NCBI RefSeq assembly: GCF_009720745.1
Contig: NZ_WNKX01000023.1
Location: forward strand, 1-64,000
Length of the DNA: 64,000 nucleotides
Direction: 5' to 3'
DNA from: Massilia eburnea
Lineage (GTDB): Bacteria > Pseudomonadota > Gammaproteobacteria > Burkholderiales > Burkholderiaceae_D
This document shows positions 9,103-16,470 of the stretch, in pieces; position 1 is the stretch's first letter; each line of letters opens with the position of its first letter. The position numbers and the translations under genes were made by a program. Under the pieces are notes generated by a model. It had not been told where the DNA came from. It worked only from the letters and a program-made list of their open reading frames with translations, and did not search any database.

Positions 9103-9168
9103 CTACTCCACCGCCTTTGGGTTGGAATTGCTAAAGTAAAAAAAGCCGGTAAAAAAGTGCAGGTGCAT
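9103..9168 (-). CDS. Phe/Tyr-rich leader peptide of the aroG attenuator
   Basis: A 21-codon ORF between the aroG promoter and the aroG terminator-attenuator. It begins MHLHFFTGFFYF: residues 5-12 hold five Phe and one Tyr, and the ORF ends in KAVE and TAG. GGAA lies 6 nt before the ATG. The design matches known amino-acid leader peptides such as pheL of enterobacteria. A ribosome stalled on the Phe/Tyr codons would leave the later GGCGGT free to form the antiterminator; a ribosome reaching the stop would cover it and let the terminator form. It is too short for most gene finders. Function as a regulator is inference from layout and codon content. Confidence 0.82.
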   Translation of the reverse strand: MHLHFFTGFFYFSNSNPKAVE

Positions 9169-9192
9169 GGTGAGTTCCGTGAATTTCAATTC

Positions 9193-9221
9193 ACTATAAC
9201 AACAGTTAGCCACTAATGCAA
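9193..9221 (-). promoter_or_regulatory. Sigma70-type promoter of the aroG leader
   Basis: On the minus strand TTGCAT (9221-9216), a 17-nt spacer, TATAGT (9198-9193). The predicted start of transcription is near 9186, giving a leader of about 18 nt before the leader-peptide ATG. It begins right after the udk stop codon, so aroG is transcribed from its own promoter. Confidence 0.75.
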
Positions 9222-9227
9222 GCGGCT

Positions 9228-9863
9228 TTAGGCCGTTCCCTTGATCAGGCTCGCCACCTTGGTGGTAATGATGTCCACCGCCGGCCCGTTGGCCCCGTGC
9301 GGCAGGATCACGTGCGCATGGCGTTTGGTCGGCTCGATGAACTGCTTGTACATCGGGCGCACAGTCTCCAGGTACTGGTTGATCACGCTCTCGGTACTGC
9401 GGCCGCGCTCCGCGATGTCGCGCTGCAAACGGCGGATAAATCGCACGTCAGCCGCCGTATCGACGAAGATCTTCAGCGACATCTGCTTGCGCAGGTCGGC
9501 GTCATACAGGGCAAACAAGCCCTCGATCACGATGACCGGCGCCGGCTTGACGGTAATCGTCTTCGTGGTGCGGTTGTCGATGGAAAAGTCGTAGACCGGC
9601 ATCTCGATCGCTTCGCCCGCGCGCAGCTTCTGCACGTGTTCGATCATCAGCGGCCAGTCGAAGGCTTCCGGATGGTCGTAATTGACCTTGCGCCGCTCGT
9701 CCGGCGCCATATGGGTCTGGTCCAGGTAATAGTCGTCCTGCAGGACCACCGACACCACCTCCGCCCCGAAGGAGGACAGCACCTCCCGCGTCACGGTCGA
9801 TTTGCCGCTGCCGCTGCCGCCTGCGACGCCAATCACGAAGGGTTTGTTGTTCGAATTGCTCAT
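9228..9863 (-). CDS. udk: Uridine kinase (uridine/cytidine kinase)
   Basis: Phosphorylates uridine and cytidine to UMP and CMP in pyrimidine salvage, using ATP or GTP. The 211-residue protein has the P-loop GGSGSGKST at residues 15-23, the LQDDYYLD segment, YDHPEAFDW, and PVYDFSIDNRT, all in the usual order for Udk, and the length is normal. It is cytosolic. The start ATG follows MSNSNN directly without a strong ribosome site (GGGATGGG is the best candidate). A terminator for tldD stands just upstream, so udk begins a new transcript; aroG follows on the same strand but has its own promoter and leader. Confidence 0.95.
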   Translation of the reverse strand: MSNSNNKPFVIGVAGGSGSGKSTVTREVLSSFGAEVVSVVLQDDYYLDQTHMAPDERRKVNYDHPEAFDWPLMIEHVQKLRAGEAIEMPVYDFSIDNRTTKTITVKPAPVIVIEGLFALYDADLRKQMSLKIFVDTAADVRFIRRLQRDIAERGRSTESVINQYLETVRPMYKQFIEPTKRHAHVILPHGANGPAVDIITTKVASLIKGTA

Positions 9864-9882
9864 GTGCTGCCCATCCCAGGCG

Positions 9883-9908
9883 AAAAAAAACCGGGTATTT
9901 TACCCGGT
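9883..9908 (-). terminator. Rho-independent terminator after tldD
   Basis: On the minus strand ACCGGGTA, loop AAA, TACCCGGT, then a T-run of eight. It lies 17 nt downstream of the tldD stop and closes the yhdP-nitrilase-tldD unit. Confidence 0.88.
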
Positions 9909-9925
9909 CTTTGCGAGGCGCTACC

Positions 9926-11386
9926 TCAAGCTGTACCGCCGACTGTTACACCATCGAGGCGCAGGGTAGGCTGGCCGACGCCAACCGGCACGCTCTGGCC
10001 TTCCTTGCCGCACACGCCGACACCAGGGTCGAGCTTCATGTCGTTGCCGATCATGGTGATGCGGTTCATCACGTCCGGTCCGTTGCCGATCAGGGTTGCG
10101 CCCTTGACCGGATAGGTCACCTTGCCGTCTTCGATCATGTACGCCTCGGAAGCCGAGAACACGAATTTGCCGTTGGTGATGTCGACCTGTCCGCCGCCGA
10201 AATTGACCGCGTAAATGCCGTTCTTCACCGACGCCAGGATCTCCTCAGGATCCTTGTCGCCGCCCAGCATATACGTGTTGGTCATGCGCGGCATCGGCAG
10301 GTGCGCAAACGATTCGCGGCGTGCATTGCCGGTCACGTTCATCTTCATCAGGCGCGCATTCATGGTGTCCTGGATATAGCCCTTCAGCACGCCATCTTCG
10401 ATCAGGGTGGTGCACTGGGTCGGGTTGCCCTCGTCATCGATGTTCAGCGAGCCGCGGCGGTTGGCCAGCGTACCGTCGTCGACCACGGTAACGCCCTTGG
10501 CCGCCACGCGCTCGCCGATGCGGCCCGAGAAGGTGGACGAACCCTTGCGGTTGAAGTCGCCTTCCAGGCCGTGGCCGATTGCTTCGTGCAGCAGGATGCC
10601 CGGCCAGCCAGGGCCCAGCACCACGGTCATCGGGCCTGCAGGCGCAGGGCGCGAGTCGAGGTTGACCAGCGCCGACTTGACCGCATCGGTCGCGTACTGG
10701 TCCAGCAGCGCATCGGTGAAGTAGCCGTACTCATAGCGCCCGCCGCCACCGGAGGAACCGACTTCGCGGCGGCCATTCTGCTCCACGATCACGGTCACGG
10801 AGACACGCACCAGCGGGCGGATATCGGCCGCCAGCACGCCGTCGCTGCGCACTACCAGCACCACGTCGTATTCGCCGGCCAGGCCAGCCATCACCTGCAC
10901 CACGCGCGGATCCTTGGCGCGCGCCATCTTTTCCACGCGTTCCAGCAGCTTGACCTTGGAAGCGGCGTCCAGCGATACCAGCGGGTCGTTCGGCATGTAC
11001 AGCGAACGGCCGCCGACGGGCGTCATCTTGCCGGCCACCTTGACCTTGCCGGCGCCCGCCCGCGCGATGGTGCGCGTCGCCGCGGCGGCATCCAGCAGGG
11101 CCGCTTCGGAAATCTCGTCGGAATAGGAAAAGGCGGTCTTGTCGCCCGACACGGCGCGTACGCCGACGCCCTGGTCGATCGAGAAGGAACCGGTCTTGAC
11201 GATGCCTTCTTCCAGGCTCCAGCCCTCGTTCTTGGTGAACTGGAAGTACAGGTCGGCGTAGTCGACCTTGTGGGTGAACATGCTGCCCAGTGCTTTCAGC
11301 AGCTTGCCTTCGTCCAGGCCGAACGGCGTCAGCAGGATATCTTTCGCTGCGGCCATGGCGGACAGATTGGGGTCGAATGGTTTCAT
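9926..11386 (-). CDS. tldD: Metalloprotease TldD
   Basis: The TldD subunit of the TldD/TldE zinc protease, which cleaves unfolded peptides (microcin B17 maturation, CcdA turnover in enterobacteria). The 486-residue protein has the metal site HEAIGHGLEGD at about residue 265 and the following RKGSSTFSGRIG, then DDGTLANRRGSLNIDDEG, and the C-terminal GNGPDVM. Length is normal for TldD and not TldE. It lies 37 nt after the nitrilase-family gene and is last in the unit; the partner tldE/pmbA is not in the window. The order yhdP, nitrilase, tldD is a conserved betaproteobacterial arrangement as far as I know. Confidence 0.96.
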   Translation of the reverse strand: MKPFDPNLSAMAAAKDILLTPFGLDEGKLLKALGSMFTHKVDYADLYFQFTKNEGWSLEEGIVKTGSFSIDQGVGVRAVSGDKTAFSYSDEISEAALLDAAAATRTIARAGAGKVKVAGKMTPVGGRSLYMPNDPLVSLDAASKVKLLERVEKMARAKDPRVVQVMAGLAGEYDVVLVVRSDGVLAADIRPLVRVSVTVIVEQNGRREVGSSGGGGRYEYGYFTDALLDQYATDAVKSALVNLDSRPAPAGPMTVVLGPGWPGILLHEAIGHGLEGDFNRKGSSTFSGRIGERVAAKGVTVVDDGTLANRRGSLNIDDEGNPTQCTTLIEDGVLKGYIQDTMNARLMKMNVTGNARRESFAHLPMPRMTNTYMLGGDKDPEEILASVKNGIYAVNFGGGQVDITNGKFVFSASEAYMIEDGKVTYPVKGATLIGNGPDVMNRITMIGNDMKLDPGVGVCGKEGQSVPVGVGQPTLRLDGVTVGGTA

Positions 11387-11423
11387 ATCGGAATCTTATT
11401 TTTGGTGGTACTTAAGCCGGATT

Positions 11424-12221
11424 TTAGAGGATTCGGTGCTTCAGTGCTGGCAGGCTTTCACGCACGCCGTGCACAAAGGCCGGATCCAGCTCGCCTGTGA
11501 TGACGCCCTCGCCTTCCGCCAGCACAGCCTTGATCTCGCCCCACGGGTCGACCAGCATGGAATGGCCCCAGGTACGGCGGCCATTGACGTGGGTCCCGCC
11601 CTGCGCTGCCGCCAGCACGTAGCACTGGTTTTCAATGGCGCGTGCGCGCAGCAGGATTTCCCAGTGCGCCTTGCCGGTAGTGTAGGTAAAGGCTGCCGGG
11701 ACCACGATCAGGTCCAGCGGGCCCATGGCGCGGTACAGCTCAGGGAAGCGCAAGTCGTAGCAGACCGACATGCCAACCTTGCCCACCGCCGTCTCAACCG
11801 TACCCACGGTCTTGCCCGGCACAATGGTGCGCGCCTCATCGTAGGACTCGGTGCCCTTGGTAAAGCCGAACAGGTGGATCTTGTCGTAACGGCCAACATG
11901 CTTGCCTTGCGGATCGTAGACCAGCGTGGTATTGATGACACGTTCAGGATCGTCGGAAGCGAGCGGCAGTGTGCCGCCCAGCAGCCAGATGCCATGCTCA
12001 CGCGCCATGGCCGACATGAAGTCCTGGATCGGTCCCTTGCCCAGCGGCTCGGCCTTGGCCACCTTGTCGCTGTCGCTCATGCCCATGATGGCCCAGTATT
12101 CCGGCAGCAGCACCAGCTTGGCGCCCTGCCCGGCGGCTTCGCCGATCAGGCGCGTGGCGGTGGCGATATTCTCTCCCACGACGGGGGTGGAAACCATCTG
12201 GATTGCAGCGACTTTCGTCAT
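11424..12221 (-). CDS. Carbon-nitrogen hydrolase, Nit/deaminated-glutathione-amidase-like
   Basis: Nitrilase-superfamily amidase of 265 residues, probably hydrolysing a small amide; the Nit branch repairs deaminated glutathione. The catalytic triad is visible: Glu41 in LLPEYW, Lys114 in RYDKIHLFGF and Cys154 in SVCYDLRFPE. The ATG at 12221 was chosen over an upstream frame because AAGGAG lies 7-8 nt before it and because it overlaps the stop of the upstream yhdP gene as ATGA, which implies translational coupling. tldD follows. The exact substrate is inferred from family resemblance only. Confidence 0.92.
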   Translation of the reverse strand: MTKVAAIQMVSTPVVGENIATATRLIGEAAGQGAKLVLLPEYWAIMGMSDSDKVAKAEPLGKGPIQDFMSAMAREHGIWLLGGTLPLASDDPERVINTTLVYDPQGKHVGRYDKIHLFGFTKGTESYDEARTIVPGKTVGTVETAVGKVGMSVCYDLRFPELYRAMGPLDLIVVPAAFTYTTGKAHWEILLRARAIENQCYVLAAAQGGTHVNGRRTWGHSMLVDPWGEIKAVLAEGEGVITGELDPAFVHGVRESLPALKHRIL

Positions 12222-15200
12222 GGTGCCGGCTCCTTTGCATTCTCTATCTTGGTGATGACCGGCGCTTTCCATGGCCCCGTCACCTGCATCTGGTAGGTCA
12301 GCGCTTTCATGACTGGCGCGCTGAGGAAGAGCTGCGCCAGGTAGCTGCCGAGGCCGATCACCGGGTTGACTGCCAGCGCATACACCAGCGGCGCCGTACC
12401 CAGGTTGACCTGCGGGATCACCACCACGCGCAGATTGGTCGATTCGTTGACGATATCGGCCGTGCCATCCATCAGCACCGTGGCCTGCACGCCATGCATT
12501 TTCAGGTTGTCGGTCTTGACGATGCCGTGGTTGATGGTGGCGTTGGCCGTGATACCGTCAAATTGCAAGCCTTCCGAGAACACATCGTTGAAATCGAGCT
12601 TGAGCAGGCGCGGCAGCGCTTGCAGGCTCAGCACGCCAAGCAGCTTGGCCGCGCCCGGATCCTGCTTGAGGAACTGGCCCTTTTCCACATTCAGCGCCAG
12701 TGTGCCGGACAGGCTCGGCAAGTCCATATGGTAAGGTAAGCCCTTCCAGGCAATATCGCCGCTCAGCTTGCCCTTGCCGTTGCGCAGCGTGTCGGCAAAG
12801 CCAAAGCGCTCCAGCAGCTTGCCGGCGTTGTTGATGTCCATATTGAAGTTCAGCGAAGTATTGTGCTGCCCATCCTTGGTTTGCCAGCGGCCGGTGCCGC
12901 TCAACTCGCCGTCCGCATTGATCAGCGAGAGCTTGCTGATGCGCCATTCACGCGCCGAAGTGATCAGCGCATTGTAGGCATGCAGCTCCAGCTGGCCCAG
13001 CGGGCGGTTGAACCACTCGAGGCGCTGCACTTCGATGTCCAGCGCCGGAATGGTGGGCGCGTTGGTCGAGCTTTCCAGCAGGTCCTTCACCGCCGCAGCC
13101 TGCGACTCAGGAACGACCAGCGACGACAGGCGCGCCGTCACCTTGCCGACGCCTTTACCGGTTGGCGATTCATTCCATGTCACGTAGCCCACCACCTGCT
13201 GCGAATCGATGCTGGCTTGCCATACGCCCTTGCTGTGCGTGGTGCCGACCACCACGTTATCGAGCTTGCGTTCGCCGACGATCAGTTCCGCCGTGTGCGC
13301 GGCCATGGTTTCCGGAACCACGAACTGCGAGGCGTCGAAGCCTTCCGCATCGCCCTGCGCCGCCGGCTTGCTGTCACTGCCCGCGATCTCGGTGGCCAGG
13401 TCGATCCAGTCATCCACGTTGAGCGACTTCAGGTTGACGTTGATCATCAAGCCGCTGTCCGGTTCCGGCGCCGGCACATTGACGCCGATACCGCCGTTCA
13501 CCAGCTTCCACGGGCCTTTGTTCACGCGCTGGCGGTGGTAGCGTGCGGCATAGCTGTTGCCCAGCGTGACACGGATATCGTCGCGCGCCACGCCCTGCTC
13601 GTTGGCGCTGCCGCCATTCATCTGGAAGCGCAAAGGCATCGCTTCGGACGCGGACTTCTTCAGCGGCGCCGGGAAGTCGAAGCTGGCGCCCTGCATGCTC
13701 GAATCGACCGCCACCTCAAACTTGTGTTCGCGCGCCGTGATCAAGCCGCTATATTTTGTTCCGCCGCCCAGGTGTGCCGCCACCCGCTGCATGGCCGCGG
13801 TGGGATACTGCTTGCGCAGGCCGTCGACGGTCATATTGCCGCCGATGCGCACCTGGATGCTGCCATCCTTCTGGCTGCCTCCGGTCACCGACAGCGGGCC
13901 GCCCAGCAAGGTGCCGGCCAGGTTGTTCAGGTTGACGCCTTTTTCGTTGAACTCGATCTTGCCCGTCGTGCCCGACACGTTCGGCATGTCGTGCCACAGC
14001 ACGATCTCGTTGCCCTGCAAGGCCAGGCTGCCCTGCACCTTCGATTCAATCAACTGCGCCAGCGGCAGCTGCAGCTTCAGCGCCAGCCTGGCATTGCCGG
14101 TGGCCGTGGTTTCGTCGGTGAAGTGGCCGATCCACTCCAGCACCGGGCTCACCGCCACGTATTTGAGGAAGTCCTGCATGGCGCCGGCGGCGTTGCCATC
14201 GATTTCCAGCATGCTGTTATGCACGGTCAGGTCGGGGATCACCGCCTTGACATTGCTCAAGCCCACACCAAGCGTACTTGCGGTATCGGCCTTGATCTCC
14301 ATCCGCGCGCGGTCGAACACGATGCTGCCGCGGATCTTTTCAGCCTGCGGCCACAGAGGCGACTTGCCATCTTTGCCGAAGTTCCCCGGGCTGTAATTGA
14401 GCTTGCCGTCCAGGATGCGGCCCGCCACGCGGAACTCGCCTTTGGACTTGTCCGGCGAACCTTCCTTGAACGGGAAGTGCGACAGGTCGCCGCGCAGGCG
14501 CAGCGTGGTGTCGTTCAGCGTCCCCTCTTCCAGCGCGCCTGTAAGCCACTGGCGCAAATGCTCCGGGGTCTGCTTCGGCAGGTAGCTGCCGATGCGGTTG
14601 ATGGTGAAGTTGGTGATACTGCCGTTCAGGTCCGACTGGCCAAACCCTTTGGCGCCGGGGCCGCGCGGCATCACATGGCTACCGGCCAGCTTGAGCTGCA
14701 TGCCGTGCTGCACCAGGTCCAGCTGGTCCAGCTTTACCGCCAGCCATTTCGGCTCCGCCAGCGACCAGCTGCCATTCAGCTTGAGCTGCTCGAACGCCAT
14801 TCTCTCGTCGTCATCGAACCAGGCGGGCATGGACAGGGTAAAGTCTGGCGCGTCAATGGCCACGCTGCCGCCCTGTTCACCCGCTTCCACGTGCCCGCTC
14901 AGGTTCTCGAAGCCGGGAATGTTCGGCAAGGCCGGCATCGGCAAAGCCTTGGCCGAGCGCGGCACAGCGGGACGCGCGGCCAGCGCTTCCATGCCCAGCC
15001 CTGCCAGGTCGGCCTTCAGTTTGTAGTCTTTGGCGGCAGACAAGGGCCCGCGCCACTCGGCGACCAGATTGCTGACGCGGCCGCGCGGCGCTGCTTCCGC
15101 CAGCAGGTCGCGCTGCACCTGCGGCAACGGCAGCCGCGTCGCCAATTCGGACAGGATCTTCAAATCCAGCGCGGCGGCTTTGACTTCGGTCCAGGCAGGC

Positions 15201-16369
15201 TGGTTGGTGGCGGCCACATGGCGCGCTGACGCGGTAGTGGGTGCCAGTTCAACGCCGTCACGCGTGCGCAGCGAAACATCCTTCAGTTCCAGCGTGCGGG
15301 TGATGGCCGGGGGCATGCCGGGCGTGGCCACCAGCGTGGCCGAGCGCTCTTCGCCCGCCGAGACGCGCCCGTGCAGGGCTGCCACGTCCAGCTGGGGCAA
15401 ATCGCTGCCAAGGGTCGCCACCACATTGGCCAGCGCCACGTCGGCCGTGATGGCGGATGGTTGGGCATGGTCGATACTGAGCCAGGCGCGCATGCCGCCG
15501 CTGGCCGACTTCACGTCGATCTTGCCCGGCAGGTAAGGCTTCCACGCCGCCAGGTCGGCCCGGCGCAATTCAGCGTACACCTCGCCCTTCCATTGCTTGA
15601 TGTCGGAAATCCGGCTGAAAGCCTGGTGGCTGAAATCGGCGCGCACGTCGATTGGCGCAGCCAGGGCGGCTGGCGGCGTGGCTTTGAAGGCGAACTGGTG
15701 GCGCCGCCACTTGTTCAGCATCAGGGCCGTAACATTGTCCAGTTGCAGCGGTGGGCTGCCGCGCTGCAGGTCGGTCCACGTGATACGGCCTTCGCGCACG
15801 ACGACCTCGCGCTGGGACAGCAGCCAGTCGGCGCTCTTCCCATCGCCCTTTTTCTCGAGGTCGATGAAGATGCCGGCGGCGTACAGCTTGCCGTCCACAT
15901 CGCGCCGCACGTCGATTTCGGGCCGGTTGAATTCCAGGGATTCGAAGCGCAGCCCGCCGGCCGGGACGCTCCACCACGACAGCGTGGCCGACACGTTCGG
16001 CAAATGCAGCGCCTGCTGGCCGCGCGCGTCGCGCATTACCACGTCACCGAGGATCAGCTGCGGGCGCAGCCCCTTCCAGGAAGCGTAAATACGGTCGATG
16101 GCCACCGGCTGGCCGACCGCGCGCGTGGCCAGGCTTTCGATGTCATGTTTGTAATGGTCGATATTCGGCAGGACCACCCAGCGCAGGGCCAGAAACAGGA
16201 TGGTGAAGGCAAAATACAGCAGCAGCACCAGCTTGATAGTGAAGCCAAGGATGTGGTGGGTGGCGAGGTTCCAGAAGCGATAGGCCGCCTGCAGGCGATG
16301 CCAACGCTCTTTGAGCGGGGCCTCGACTGCCTCGATCTGCTCTACCAGGTTGTCCTTCAATACGCTCAA
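12218..16369 (-). CDS. yhdP: YhdP family protein (AsmA-like, DUF3971)
   Basis: Very large (1383 residues) envelope protein with one N-terminal transmembrane helix at about 42-66 and a huge periplasmic part rich in beta-strand, ending in the AsmA_2-like region. E. coli YhdP, TamB and YdbH carry phospholipids from inner to outer membrane, so that role is expected here. No ATG is available near the N-terminus; the frame opens with TTG (MSVLKDNLVEQ), preceded by AAGGGCCCGGC. The stop overlaps the next gene by 4 nt. The gene is divergent from glnE, sharing about 100 nt of intergenic DNA. Confidence 0.92.
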   Translation of the reverse strand: MSVLKDNLVEQIEAVEAPLKERWHRLQAAYRFWNLATHHILGFTIKLVLLLYFAFTILFLALRWVVLPNIDHYKHDIESLATRAVGQPVAIDRIYASWKGLRPQLILGDVVMRDARGQQALHLPNVSATLSWWSVPAGGLRFESLEFNRPEIDVRRDVDGKLYAAGIFIDLEKKGDGKSADWLLSQREVVVREGRITWTDLQRGSPPLQLDNVTALMLNKWRRHQFAFKATPPAALAAPIDVRADFSHQAFSRISDIKQWKGEVYAELRRADLAAWKPYLPGKIDVKSASGGMRAWLSIDHAQPSAITADVALANVVATLGSDLPQLDVAALHGRVSAGEERSATLVATPGMPPAITRTLELKDVSLRTRDGVELAPTTASARHVAATNQPAWTEVKAAALDLKILSELATRLPLPQVQRDLLAEAAPRGRVSNLVAEWRGPLSAAKDYKLKADLAGLGMEALAARPAVPRSAKALPMPALPNIPGFENLSGHVEAGEQGGSVAIDAPDFTLSMPAWFDDDERMAFEQLKLNGSWSLAEPKWLAVKLDQLDLVQHGMQLKLAGSHVMPRGPGAKGFGQSDLNGSITNFTINRIGSYLPKQTPEHLRQWLTGALEEGTLNDTTLRLRGDLSHFPFKEGSPDKSKGEFRVAGRILDGKLNYSPGNFGKDGKSPLWPQAEKIRGSIVFDRARMEIKADTASTLGVGLSNVKAVIPDLTVHNSMLEIDGNAAGAMQDFLKYVAVSPVLEWIGHFTDETTATGNARLALKLQLPLAQLIESKVQGSLALQGNEIVLWHDMPNVSGTTGKIEFNEKGVNLNNLAGTLLGGPLSVTGGSQKDGSIQVRIGGNMTVDGLRKQYPTAAMQRVAAHLGGGTKYSGLITAREHKFEVAVDSSMQGASFDFPAPLKKSASEAMPLRFQMNGGSANEQGVARDDIRVTLGNSYAARYHRQRVNKGPWKLVNGGIGVNVPAPEPDSGLMINVNLKSLNVDDWIDLATEIAGSDSKPAAQGDAEGFDASQFVVPETMAAHTAELIVGERKLDNVVVGTTHSKGVWQASIDSQQVVGYVTWNESPTGKGVGKVTARLSSLVVPESQAAAVKDLLESSTNAPTIPALDIEVQRLEWFNRPLGQLELHAYNALITSAREWRISKLSLINADGELSGTGRWQTKDGQHNTSLNFNMDINNAGKLLERFGFADTLRNGKGKLSGDIAWKGLPYHMDLPSLSGTLALNVEKGQFLKQDPGAAKLLGVLSLQALPRLLKLDFNDVFSEGLQFDGITANATINHGIVKTDNLKMHGVQATVLMDGTADIVNESTNLRVVVIPQVNLGTAPLVYALAVNPVIGLGSYLAQLFLSAPVMKALTYQMQVTGPWKAPVITKIENAKEPAP

Positions 16370-16470
16370 GCCGGGCCCTTATCAATACAGCATTTTACCG
16401 CACCGTCCCCTCAAACTATGTTCCAATAGGCACGGTTTTGAATGGTTTTTACACTCTATAACACCTGTCA

